33,862 nt of DNA from Candidatus Methanoplasma sp. (lineage in GTDB: Archaea > Thermoplasmatota > Thermoplasmata > Methanomassiliicoccales > Methanomethylophilaceae). The stretch covers positions 1 through 33,862 of the forward strand of contig JAITCQ010000039.1 in NCBI GenBank assembly GCA_031283015.1. The letters run 5' to 3'. Every line of letters begins with the position of its first letter. Position 1 is the stretch's first letter. Positions 8,937 through 15,890 of this stretch are shown one piece after another. The notes beneath the pieces are model-generated. The model saw nothing but the letters and a program-made list of their open reading frames with translations. It searched no databases and was not told the DNA's origin. The translations under genes and the position numbers were made by a program.

Positions 8937-9719
8937 TCACTTATCCGTTCTCGACAGAAGTTCCGGTATGTCCGCCACCGATCCCAATACATACGTGGGC
9001 TTCACTTCCGAACCGTCGAGATCCGAGATCTTTGCCTCGCCCGTAAGCACCAGGATCGACTCGATGCCGGCGTTCGCGGCCATTCTCATATCCGTGTACA
9101 ACCTGTCTCCGATCATCATCGTTCTGTCCTTGGCGACGCCCATCTCCCCCGCCGCCATCTCGACCATCAGCATGCTCGGCTTGCCGACGATAATCGGCGC
9201 CGTTCCCGTAAGGTTGGAAAGCATACGGATGAACTGCCCTATGTCGACGTCATACGAATCCTCTGTGGGGCAGAGATCGTCGGGATGCGTCGCGATCAGC
9301 TCCGCGCCGTTCATGATGTGATGGTACGCCTTGTTGATCTTTTCGAACGTGATCGTCGTATCGAAGGTGAGGAGCACTATGTCTGGGTCTTTCTCTTCGC
9401 TCGGGATCCCGAGGCCCTCTATCTCCCCGGCCACCTCCGGTGTCGCCACTACGAACACTTTCTTCCCCGCCCTCCTTTCTTTAATGAACCGGACCGTGGC
9501 GATGGTGGAGGTGAGTATCTTCTCCTTATCGATCTCGAAGCCCATCGATCCGAGTTTGGCGCAGTAGTATTCCCTTGTGTGAGAAGAGTTGTTCGTAAGG
9601 AAAACGAACGGGATGTTCTCTTTTATCAGGAACTCAATGAACTCCTTCGCCCCGGGAATGACGTTCCGGCCTTTGTATATCGTGCCGTCCATGTCTATCA
9701 TCAACCCGGCGGGCGTCAA
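8937..9719 (-). CDS. HAD-superfamily sugar-phosphatase-like hydrolase (NagD/phosphoglycolate phosphatase type)
   Basis: This 260-residue HAD-IIA family phosphatase shows motif I DMDGTIYKG at residues 9-17 (nucleophile Asp9, acid/base Asp11), motif II in FLTNNSS, the lysine in IVGKPS, and motif III MIGDRLYTDM. The cap type is that of NagD, 4-nitrophenyl phosphatase and archaeal phosphoglycolate phosphatase. The substrate cannot be read from sequence. The start is a TTG at 9719, supported by GGAGG six bases upstream and by the lack of a better start before motif I. It begins one base after the UDG stop codon and is the last gene of the carS-pyrE-udg-HAD operon. Confidence 0.85.
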   Translation of the reverse strand: MTPAGLMIDMDGTIYKGRNVIPGAKEFIEFLIKENIPFVFLTNNSSHTREYYCAKLGSMGFEIDKEKILTSTIATVRFIKERRAGKKVFVVATPEVAGEIEGLGIPSEEKDPDIVLLTFDTTITFEKINKAYHHIMNGAELIATHPDDLCPTEDSYDVDIGQFIRMLSNLTGTAPIIVGKPSMLMVEMAAGEMGVAKDRTMMIGDRLYTDMRMAANAGIESILVLTGEAKISDLDGSEVKPTYVLGSVADIPELLSRTDK

Positions 9720-9720
9720 C

Positions 9721-10257
9721 TCATCCCTCCAGGTATTCGTCCCTGAGTATCCTCATCGTCGTCCTGAGGGCGTCCCGGGACTCTCTGTTGTAGATGCATG
9801 CGGCGGGATGATAAGTGGGGATGAACAGAACGTCCGTTCCGAGGATGTTTATCGACATCTTCGTGTTGGCTATGTCCGCCATCTTCCCTTCGTAGCCCAA
9901 AAGGTCGCGGCATGCCGATTTCCCAAGGCCGACGACGACCTTCCGTCCCGATAACTCGTGATCGAGGAAGGGACGGCATGCGTCCATCTCCTCCTTGGTC
10001 GGGTCCCTGTTGTTGGGGGGACGGCATTTGACCGTGTTGGTGATCATCACCCTCGATCGTTCCACCCCTTCCTCTTCCATGATCGCATCAAGCAGCTTCC
10101 CGGACCTTCCCACGAAGGGTCTCCCGGAAAGGTCCTCCCTCTCCCCCGGAGCCTCGCCCACGAACACCACCGGCGAGTTCAGGTCGCCGCTGGGAAGGAC
10201 GATCTTCGTGCGGCCTTCGCAGAGCCCGCATAATCTGCAATCGGGTTCCGGCCTCAT
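9721..10257 (-). CDS. family 4 uracil-DNA glycosylase (4Fe-4S)
   Basis: This 178-residue enzyme removes uracil from DNA at the start of base excision repair. Cysteines 7, 10, 78 and 94 give the C-x2-C-xn-C-x15-C pattern that ligates the iron-sulphur cluster of family 4 enzymes. The catalytic region GEAPGEREDLSGRPFVG starts at residue 34, KCRPPNNRDP contains the third ligand, and the late motif HPAA starts at His150. Length is normal, though about 15 residues shorter than many homologues. The start ATG overlaps the pyrE stop as ATGA, so translation is probably coupled. Confidence 0.93.
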   Translation of the reverse strand: MRPEPDCRLCGLCEGRTKIVLPSGDLNSPVVFVGEAPGEREDLSGRPFVGRSGKLLDAIMEEEGVERSRVMITNTVKCRPPNNRDPTKEEMDACRPFLDHELSGRKVVVGLGKSACRDLLGYEGKMADIANTKMSINILGTDVLFIPTYHPAACIYNRESRDALRTTMRILRDEYLEG

Positions 10258-10787
10258 CGTCTCCCCTTCGCAATCTCGGAACCCTTGACCAGGGACAGCA
10301 AAGAGACACCTATCTCCGCAAGGTTCTCCTTTCCGCCGCCTTCTCTGTCCACCACGGACAATATCTCTGTTACGACGGCACCGTTCTCTCTAAGCGTGGC
10401 GATCGCCTTTACGCTGGAACCCGCGGTGGTTATCACGTCCTCCACCACAAGCACCCTGTCCCCGGGGTTCAGGTCCCCTTCTATCAGCTCTTTCGTGCCG
10501 TGGTCCTTCTGCTCCTTTCTTACCATTATGTATGGGATGCCGGTCGCCATAGAAAGCGCGGCCGCCAGCGGAATGGATCCCAGCACGATGCCGGCTATCC
10601 TGTCCGGGCGTATGTTCTCCCTCTGCATCCTCTCCGCCATGAGCTGGGACATCAGATAGAGCACCCTGGGGTTTGTGCTCGCCTTCTTTATGTTTATGTA
10701 ATAATCGCTCTTCGCTCCGGATGCCAGCGTGAACTCTCCGAACTGAAGCGCCCCGCATTCCTCAAGTGCCTTTGAAATCTCGCTCAT
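10254..10787 (-). CDS. pyrE: orotate phosphoribosyltransferase
   Basis: It converts orotate and PRPP to orotidine 5'-monophosphate in pyrimidine synthesis. The 177-residue protein has the orotate-binding SDYYINIKKA segment (residues 27-36), the flexible catalytic loop RKEQKDHG (90-97) and the PRPP-binding motif VLVVEDVITTAGSS (112-125). Length fits the short archaeal form. Its ATG follows the carS stop by four bases, the TGA of carS lying inside the apparent SD (GGTGA). The stop overlaps the UDG start. Confidence 0.93.
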   Translation of the reverse strand: MSEISKALEECGALQFGEFTLASGAKSDYYINIKKASTNPRVLYLMSQLMAERMQRENIRPDRIAGIVLGSIPLAAALSMATGIPYIMVRKEQKDHGTKELIEGDLNPGDRVLVVEDVITTAGSSVKAIATLRENGAVVTEILSVVDREGGGKENLAEIGVSLLSLVKGSEIAKGRR

Positions 10788-10791
10788 TCTA

Positions 10792-11364
10792 TCACCAGGG
10801 TTCTTTCTTGAAACCGCATTTGTAACCTATAATGTTGACGCCTCTGTGTATGACGAACATAAGTGCCAGTATGAATATCAGCGCGGTGATGTGCCATCCC
10901 TCTATGTACGTTGAGTACACCCAATCCGGGAAGAACAGAGCGGTGACCAAAAAGGCTCCGAGCACGAAATCGTATTGATCCAGGACGGGAGCTTTTTGAC
11001 CCCTTTCCATTCCCAGTCTCCTTTTGATGAACGCTCCCATGATGTCCCCGAGTATGGCTCCGAAGGATAGGCAGAACAGTATCCCGACATTGTTCCAGAA
11101 CGGGCCGAATCCCCAATGGTTCTCTGGGTCCCAGATCGACGATATGCCTATCAGGATCAGTCCGATGGCGACGCCGGCGAAACCTCCTCCGAACAGGCCC
11201 CTCCAGCTCTTGCCGTCCCCGAGTATCCTTCTTCCTCTCCAGGACCTCCCGAAATCGATCTTGGCCCCGCCGCCCACCATGGCCGCTGCTGAGTTCGGAA
11301 GCATTGCCGGTATGAACAGCCACAGGCCGGCGAACATTATCAGAACTATTTCGGCGGTATCCAT
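10792..11364 (-). CDS. carS: CDP-archaeol synthase
   Basis: CarS (DUF46 family) activates unsaturated archaeol phosphate with CTP, a step in archaeal phospholipid synthesis. The 190-residue protein has about five hydrophobic membrane segments (near residues 5-25, 58-76, 93-110, 134-150, 158-175). It also has the conserved GDGKSWRG motif (49-56), GAILGDIMGAFIKRRLG (102-118) and a VLDQYDFVLG motif (127-136), all typical of this CDP-alcohol-forming family. It is the first gene of its operon, with a TATA box about 35 bp upstream and a GGAG before the ATG. Confidence 0.92.
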   Translation of the reverse strand: MDTAEIVLIMFAGLWLFIPAMLPNSAAAMVGGGAKIDFGRSWRGRRILGDGKSWRGLFGGGFAGVAIGLILIGISSIWDPENHWGFGPFWNNVGILFCLSFGAILGDIMGAFIKRRLGMERGQKAPVLDQYDFVLGAFLVTALFFPDWVYSTYIEGWHITALIFILALMFVIHRGVNIIGYKCGFKKEPW

Positions 11365-11393
11365 TTTCTCCAGGACGATGATTGCGGAATCAC

Positions 11394-11403
11394 TGTATAA
11401 GCT
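11394..11403 (-). promoter_or_regulatory. TATA box of the carS operon
   Basis: The minus strand reads CTTATACA about 32-38 bp upstream of the carS ATG. This places initiation near 11372 and leaves a short leader containing CTGGAG. Confidence 0.5.
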
Positions 11404-11423
11404 TTAGTAGAGCGTTTCATTGG

Positions 11424-11720
11424 TCATCCGTATACGACAACCTCGTCGGCGACCATATATCTGTAAAAACGGTCCTCCTTGAGCGATCTCCTGCTTACGA
11501 CATCGACTCGGGATCCCAGCGCCTCTTCCAGCTCATCTATGAAACCAAAGAAATCCAAAATGTTGTCCATCCTGCCGGGGTCGATCGAAAAATCATAATC
11601 GCTGTCGGACGCATTGTCCCCTCTTGCTCTGGAACCGAATAGATACACGCGTTCAATGCCGTATCTCTCGGCGATCGGCGATATGATCTTTATTATCTCG
11701 TCGATGGAATGATCCGCCAA
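11424..11720 (-). CDS. orphan MntA-like nucleotidyltransferase
   Basis: This 98-residue minimal nucleotidyltransferase has the GSRARGDNASDSDYD signature (Gly29-Ser30, Asp41 and Asp43 as metal ligands), the MntA/Pol-beta type domain used by antitoxins that AMPylate HEPN toxins. It is clearly related to the divergently encoded MntA at 11866, sharing IEr/kvYLFGSRARGDN and the later VDVVS-type third acidic motif. Unlike that gene it has no HepT partner beside it. The start is a TTG at 11720, supported by a GGAGG site seven bases upstream. It may be an unpaired antitoxin kept to restrain a toxin elsewhere, or a relic of a lost pair. Confidence 0.75.
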   Translation of the reverse strand: MADHSIDEIIKIISPIAERYGIERVYLFGSRARGDNASDSDYDFSIDPGRMDNILDFFGFIDELEEALGSRVDVVSRRSLKEDRFYRYMVADEVVVYG

Positions 11721-11730
11721 GCGTGTGCCT

Positions 11731-11753
11731 CCGTAATTGCCACCGCATTACGG
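11731..11753. promoter_or_regulatory. inverted repeat overlapping the SD site of the orphan nucleotidyltransferase
   Basis: CCGTAAT at 11731-11737 and ATTACGG at 11747-11753 form a perfect 7-bp dyad with a 9-nt loop. On the minus strand one arm runs into the GGAGG SD (11728-11732) of the gene starting at 11720. A hairpin or bound repressor here could limit its translation or transcription. Confidence 0.45.
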
Positions 11754-11837
11754 CTACATGACCTTTGTCGATTGCGGGTCATTATCGGATTCTTACTCAA
11801 TATTTGCTTTTAGTTCCAAGAGCAATAACAGATAATC

Positions 11838-11843
11838 TTATAC
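11838..11843 (+). promoter_or_regulatory. TATA box of mntA-hepT
   Basis: The sequence cTTATACc lies about 26 bp before the mntA ATG and no SD is visible in front of that ATG. Transcription would therefore start at or next to the start codon, a leaderless arrangement common in archaea. Confidence 0.5.
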
Positions 11844-11865
11844 CAATAAAGGCAATTAAGTCATC

Positions 11866-12177
11866 ATGGCCCAAATCGATGCAGAGGAGATCCGTCGTAT
11901 ACGAAGTATAGTTGAGCCTATAGCATCCAAGTACGGCATCGAAAAGATGTATCTTTTCGGTTCAAGGGCAAGAGGGGATAACTGTGAGAAAAGCGATTTC
12001 GACTTTTTCATCCATCCGGGAGAGATAAGGAGCTTATTTGAGATATCCCGGCTGATGAGGGACCTGCAGAACTCTCTGGACCAAGATGTCGACATCGTCA
12101 GCGCGGGTGCGTTGAAAGAAGGCGACGTTTTCATCACAGAGATCAAAAAGGACGGTGTTCTCGTTTATGAGAGATGA
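11866..12177 (+). CDS. mntA: MntA-type antitoxin nucleotidyltransferase
   Basis: This 103-residue nucleotidyltransferase has the GSRARGDNCEKSDFD motif (Gly32-Ser33, Asp44, Asp46) and a third acidic segment QDVDIVSAG. In characterised MntA-HepT pairs, this domain neutralises the HEPN RNase by adding AMP to a tyrosine in its active-site motif. The gene overlaps the hepT start by 11 bp, as usual for such pairs. A TATA box 26 bp upstream suggests leaderless expression. It is a paralogue of the minus-strand gene at 11424-11720. Confidence 0.88.
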   Translation: MAQIDAEEIRRIRSIVEPIASKYGIEKMYLFGSRARGDNCEKSDFDFFIHPGEIRSLFEISRLMRDLQNSLDQDVDIVSAGALKEGDVFITEIKKDGVLVYER

Positions 12178-12556
12178 TTCTTCAGACATCACGCCCCTGA
12201 AAATAGTACTTGATTATTGCGGATCAATATCTGAAACGATGGGTCTTTTCGGTTCTGATGAAGAGGATTTTCTCAGCAACAGAACATATCAGAACAGCTG
12301 TTCTTTCGCACTTTTTCAGATAGGCGAGGCTGTAAAAAGAATGCCGTTCATCATAACGGACGATCATCCCGAAGTCGATTGGTCAGGTGCCGCCAGGCTG
12401 AGGGATGTGATTGCCCACAGGTATGATAAGATAGACCTCCCCCGAGTATGGGTCGTTATTACAGAGGATGTTCCGACGCTTAGGTCGCAGTGCGAGAAGA
12501 TATTGCGTTCAATTGAGGCCAAACAAACGGAAACGGACCAAAAGGCCTCTCTTTGA
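12167..12556 (+). CDS. hepT: HepT-type HEPN toxin (predicted RNase)
   Basis: This HEPN-domain protein (DUF86/HepT family) is predicted to be an RNA-cleaving toxin. The active-site motif R-x4-H-x-Y is intact as RDVIAHRY (Arg79, His84, Tyr86). The tyrosine is the site AMPylated by MntA in studied systems, so the pair looks functional. The segment FALFQIGEAVKRMP is also typical of the family. Of two in-frame starts, ATG 12167 is chosen over GTG 12155 because it gives the usual short overlap with mntA and the normal family length (129 residues). Confidence 0.88.
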   Translation: MRDDSSDITPLKIVLDYCGSISETMGLFGSDEEDFLSNRTYQNSCSFALFQIGEAVKRMPFIITDDHPEVDWSGAARLRDVIAHRYDKIDLPRVWVVITEDVPTLRSQCEKILRSIEAKQTETDQKASL

Positions 12557-12587
12557 AGATTTCGAATAGATCGTGGACCGTCAAGTG

Positions 12588-12594
12588 TTTTTTT
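12588..12594 (+). terminator. oligo-T terminator after hepT
   Basis: A run of seven T residues about 30 bp after the hepT stop is flanked by GTGT and ACAC. Oligo-T tracts are the usual archaeal termination signal. Confidence 0.4.
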
Positions 12595-12734
12595 GTACAC
12601 AAGGGATTCTTTCAGGCTTTCAGGAAATCATATTTGGTTACTCGCTCTTCGATTCTTTCGTTTCTACTGTTAATAAGGGAAGTCAAATTGAAATGATCTC
12701 CCGCATGTCGTTTGTGTTCGACCTGAAATATATT

Positions 12735-14804
12735 TTATTTTACCACGAGAATAAGGTTTTCAGGTTCTTCTTCATATAAAGTGAAGAATCTCTGCAATAA
12801 GTTTATCTTGTATTGCGTGTCGGTTTTCTTCAACAGGTAAATATTATCATCAATCTTTTCAAAAGTGGAGGATTCTGTTCTGGAGACATGTGTGGCCATA
12901 TCGATTGAATTGTCGGCATCTGCCAGATAGTTGAGAATCGCTTTATTTTTCTCGTGCAATGCTCCTATGACTGAGCAATACATATCTTTCCAGTTCTTCA
13001 CTTCACTTTCAATGTTGTTGAACCTATATTTCAATATCGTCCTGCCGGCAAAGGTCACGTCGTCGTTCAGCATATATTCATCAAATTGTCTCTGTGGCGG
13101 CGTGTAATTCGTTTCGACATAAGGCCATAATTTATGTGCTTCATTTGTCAGATATTCAGCTCTTTTTTCAAGTTCTTCCAGACCCCATTTTGTATTGCGG
13201 GCGAGGTACTGATTCATTCTCAGTCCGCTGTCAATGAAGCCACCCTTCATCTTGCATTTCTTCTCAAATCCATTATTTCGATATTCTGAGTTATATCCCG
13301 TCAATGTCAGATTTGCAAGACGGTGTAGCCACGTATCATGGATAATTTCGAAGTCCAAACCTAGTGCATCCTGCCAGTCTTCAGTCATTGTCTGAGGCAT
13401 TATGTGTTCGATCGAGTATTCCCCGTTGTCCATACGCTCATAGATGTTTACTGGTTCTTTACTGTCGCCGTTCTCCAGTCGTTCAAAAATATAAGCCTTG
13501 TTGTCAGACGACATCTTGTAGACGTTTTTGTTTATTATGTTCTTGGTAAATTCCTCCTTGTCCGGGAAACGCGCCTTCTCTTTCTTTACCGAGAGGACAT
13601 ATCTCATCTTATTGATGAAATCATTAGGTGTTCCATCGAGACGGAAGATATCATTATACAGTGTTAGGAACACCTTGTTCAGTACATTGGACGGCAGATC
13701 GCAGATAGCTCTGCGAAGCAGATAAGATTCGACGATTCTGAACGCTTTAATTGCATCCTCTGCAATGATCACATTCTCCTCCATCAGGCGTAAGACCTCC
13801 ATAAGGAATGGTCTTGTAACGCTGCTCCCAAGCCGGTTAAGACGGTTTATGGAAGCGTTCAGAAGTGGAAGATCGGAAGAAGCATTGAGCAACTTTTCAT
13901 ATCTGCGTGCATAAATCAACATCTCCTGTAGCAATGGCTCGGCGGTGGTAGATAAGGCATATTCTTTGAAAGCTGGATAAATCAAGTTTATCTTCGTTAT
14001 CTTCCTCTGTTTTATGCTTAAAAAGTCACGGATGAACAGGCTCACATCATAAATGTTGGTTTTCTTATCATGGCCTGCTTTTATCTCAATGGGGTTCCAA
14101 TAGTCCTTGTAGTATCTTTCTTGAGCCTTCGCTGATAATCCCATTAGAATAAAGTTTCTGATCTTATCTCCTTCACTCAATTCGAGTCCGGTCGAATTCA
14201 GACTTTCGAATACCAATTGCGGATCGTCATCGGGCATTTTCAAAGAGATATCGATTACCTGTAGGCGTTCTATCGCCTCAAAGAGTTCATCGGCTGTTAG
14301 CTCTTTGTCTTGGATACGTTTGTAAAAATATGTGTAATTTACCGTCACATTAGACGCTTGATTATAATCATCAGGGTTTTTCCATAACTTTTCAAAAGCG
14401 TCGGCGTCACCTTTGATTGGTTTCAGCTTGATTTTTCGTTTTGTCGAGTCTGCCTCATCTGCAAGATATTTTTTTACAATGATGTTGGCCAGATTTTGTT
14501 CGGTTGATACGATATTCCCTTCTTGGAGGAGGTTTGCCAGTGCGAGGAGAAGTAAATTTACGGTGATGATACGTTGCTGGCCGTCGATTATCAGCCAGTC
14601 TGCCCTTTGTCCATCTGGGTCGTTCACAGATACTATTCCGCCGAAAAAGTGTGTTTTACGGTCATTCTTTATAGTCTCGATGAGATCGTTAAAGAGTCTT
14701 TTACAATGTTCCTCTTTCCAATCGTAGTTCCGCTGATAGACTGGAATTATCAGTTTGTCTGCGCTTCGGAATACAGAAACTAGGAAATTCTCTTTTCCAA
14801 TCAT
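12735..14804 (-). CDS. DUF262/DUF1524 (GmrSD-like) nuclease, probable defence protein
   Basis: This 689-residue protein joins a DUF262 ParB-like domain to a DUF1524 HNH-type nuclease, the architecture of the type IV restriction enzyme GmrSD and of several single-gene phage defences. The N-terminus has the hallmark IPVYQRNYDW (20-29) and the nucleotide-binding IDGQQR (73-78), with FESLNSTGLELSEGDKIRN around 199-217. The nuclease motif is YSIEHIMPQT (463-472), followed by HRLANLTLTGYNSEYRN (494-510). After about residue 570 there is a further domain of about 120 residues that I do not recognise. The gene is visibly richer in A+T than its neighbours, suggesting acquisition by transfer. No SD is seen before the ATG. 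The target and trigger are unknown. Confidence 0.88.
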   Translation of the reverse strand: MIGKENFLVSVFRSADKLIIPVYQRNYDWKEEHCKRLFNDLIETIKNDRKTHFFGGIVSVNDPDGQRADWLIIDGQQRIITVNLLLLALANLLQEGNIVSTEQNLANIIVKKYLADEADSTKRKIKLKPIKGDADAFEKLWKNPDDYNQASNVTVNYTYFYKRIQDKELTADELFEAIERLQVIDISLKMPDDDPQLVFESLNSTGLELSEGDKIRNFILMGLSAKAQERYYKDYWNPIEIKAGHDKKTNIYDVSLFIRDFLSIKQRKITKINLIYPAFKEYALSTTAEPLLQEMLIYARRYEKLLNASSDLPLLNASINRLNRLGSSVTRPFLMEVLRLMEENVIIAEDAIKAFRIVESYLLRRAICDLPSNVLNKVFLTLYNDIFRLDGTPNDFINKMRYVLSVKKEKARFPDKEEFTKNIINKNVYKMSSDNKAYIFERLENGDSKEPVNIYERMDNGEYSIEHIMPQTMTEDWQDALGLDFEIIHDTWLHRLANLTLTGYNSEYRNNGFEKKCKMKGGFIDSGLRMNQYLARNTKWGLEELEKRAEYLTNEAHKLWPYVETNYTPPQRQFDEYMLNDDVTFAGRTILKYRFNNIESEVKNWKDMYCSVIGALHEKNKAILNYLADADNSIDMATHVSRTESSTFEKIDDNIYLLKKTDTQYKINLLQRFFTLYEEEPENLILVVK

Positions 14805-14828
14805 ATGAATTGATATTCATTCATTCGC

Positions 14829-14883
14829 TATATCATTTGCTAAATATTTTTCCTAAATGTTGGAACCTGGATCTTCTAGAAGA
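14829..14883 (-). promoter_or_regulatory. putative promoter and palindrome upstream of the DUF262 gene
   Basis: An A+T-rich TATA-like element (AAATATTTA, 14841-14850) lies about 40 bp before the start codon, predicting initiation about 16 nt upstream of it. A perfect 12-bp palindrome, TCTTCTAGAAGA at 14872-14883, lies about 25 bp farther upstream and could be an operator. Both are sequence impressions only. Confidence 0.35.
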
Positions 14884-15161
14884 GAAAAAGAATACTATGA
14901 TGCTGTCGATATATGGCATTCGCAACGGTTACAGCGAGTTTGTTATTCCAGATATTCAGATGTCCTTTTGGCAGTAATGATGTGTTTTCCTCAGCACCGC
15001 CGATGATTACCTATTATGTGAAGATTGGGTTGCTGGTGACAAGGCAGTTGTTAAGGAAATCCTAGAGGACTTCGTGATGCTCCTGCCCTCGCTGAAAGGG
15101 GTGACGGACACCATGATGCCCGTAAAGAAGATAGAACTGTCAGGATAGAGAAGGTTCCAGA
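14884..15161. other. decayed non-coding stretch
   Basis: No intact gene is seen. Short open stretches in the plus frames end quickly; one carries EDFVMLLPSLKGVTDTMM and stops just before the transposase-like segment. Together with the next feature this looks like the eroded body of an inserted element, but the upstream part cannot be assigned to a family. Confidence 0.4.
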
Positions 15162-15361
15162 GTATGTACGAAAGGATTCAACAGAGGGCTTATGAAGTTC
15201 TTCTTCGACGTGAATTGTATAGCCGTAAATCTCGGGTCATGACTGTGAGCTCAATGGGGGACACGGTGAACAACCGCACGGACCATACTTTCAAGGCAGA
15301 GGTCATGGTGAAAGCGATAGCTCACAACTCTGCAGACTGTTGGAACTCAGACTGGACTTGA
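15162..15361 (+). pseudogene. probable transposase C-terminal remnant
   Basis: About 65 plus-strand codons ending at a TGA resemble the C-terminal end of DDE transposases of the IS5/IS4-like kind. The stretch SRKSRVMTVSSMGDTVNNR, then AEVMVKAIAHN, lines up with the usual pattern (RSNVE..FS..K...G...R......NE...K...HN). The position of the catalytic Glu appears to be Met, the spacing is shortened, and nothing intact lies upstream, so it would be inactive. The assignment is by eye and only moderately secure. Confidence 0.4.
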
Positions 15362-15373
15362 TGGGGGCGATGA

Positions 15374-15400
15374 TTTCCTGAAGGCCATTCTTTCAGGAAA
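15374..15400. repeat. strong inverted repeat upstream of nob1
   Basis: TTTCCTGAAGG (15374-15384) pairs with CTTTCAGGAAA (15390-15400) across a 5-nt loop, allowing one G-U pair. It lies 13 bp after the transposase-like remnant and 31 bp before nob1. It could be a terminator, an element end, or part of the nob1 control region. Confidence 0.55.
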
Positions 15401-15431
15401 GTAGATAACTCCGGTATAACATGCAGAGGGC

Positions 15432-15890
15432 ATGCTTATCCTGGATAGCTCGGCGCTTTTCTCTATGGAAGGATTACCAGATGAGGAGTTCCTTTGTCCT
15501 CCCGGCGTCGCGGACGAGCTCGCCAAGCACAACGATAAGCGGCTAGATCTCTGGGGAGACCTTCTAAGAATCTCTGATTGTACGAAGGCGTCTGCCGAAA
15601 AAGTGACCGAGGCCGCAAGGAAAAGCGGCGACCTTGGAAGGCTGTCCGCCGTGGACATCACGGTGCTGGCACTTGCTCTTGACACCGGGGGAATGATACT
15701 TTCGGACGATTATTCGATACAGAACGTGTCGCGGATAATGGGTATCTCGTTCAGACCGGTGGGGATGAAAGGCATCGAGCGGGTGGAGAAATGGAACTAC
15801 CGGTGCGTCGGATGCGGAAAATGGTTCAAAGAAAAAATGAACGAATGCCCGATATGCGGCTCCGGCATGAAGCCGCATCGAAAAAGATGA
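15432..15890 (+). CDS. nob1: rRNA maturation endonuclease Nob1
   Basis: Nob1 is the PIN-domain endonuclease that trims the 3' end of precursor 16S rRNA during small-subunit maturation. The 152-residue protein has PIN acidic residues at Asp5 (LILDSSALF), Glu29 (VADEL), Asp75 (AVDITVLALAL) and Asp92-Asp93 (ILSDDYSIQNV). A C-terminal zinc ribbon has CVGC (125-128) and CPIC (139-142). This is the standard archaeal layout and length. It converges on ggr, the two stop codons abutting as TGATCA, so no terminator separates them. Confidence 0.93.
   Translation: MLILDSSALFSMEGLPDEEFLCPPGVADELAKHNDKRLDLWGDLLRISDCTKASAEKVTEAARKSGDLGRLSAVDITVLALALDTGGMILSDDYSIQNVSRIMGISFRPVGMKGIERVEKWNYRCVGCGKWFKEKMNECPICGSGMKPHRKR

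Noticed and set aside
12573..12779. 68-codon plus-strand ORF between hepT and the DUF262 gene
   Set aside because: It starts at a GTG without an SD, runs through the oligo-T tract and overlaps the end of the DUF262 gene; low-complexity hydrophobic translation.
15413..15420. GGTATAAC as TATA box for nob1
   Set aside because: It lies only about 15 bp before the ATG, too close for the usual 25-bp spacing to transcription start.
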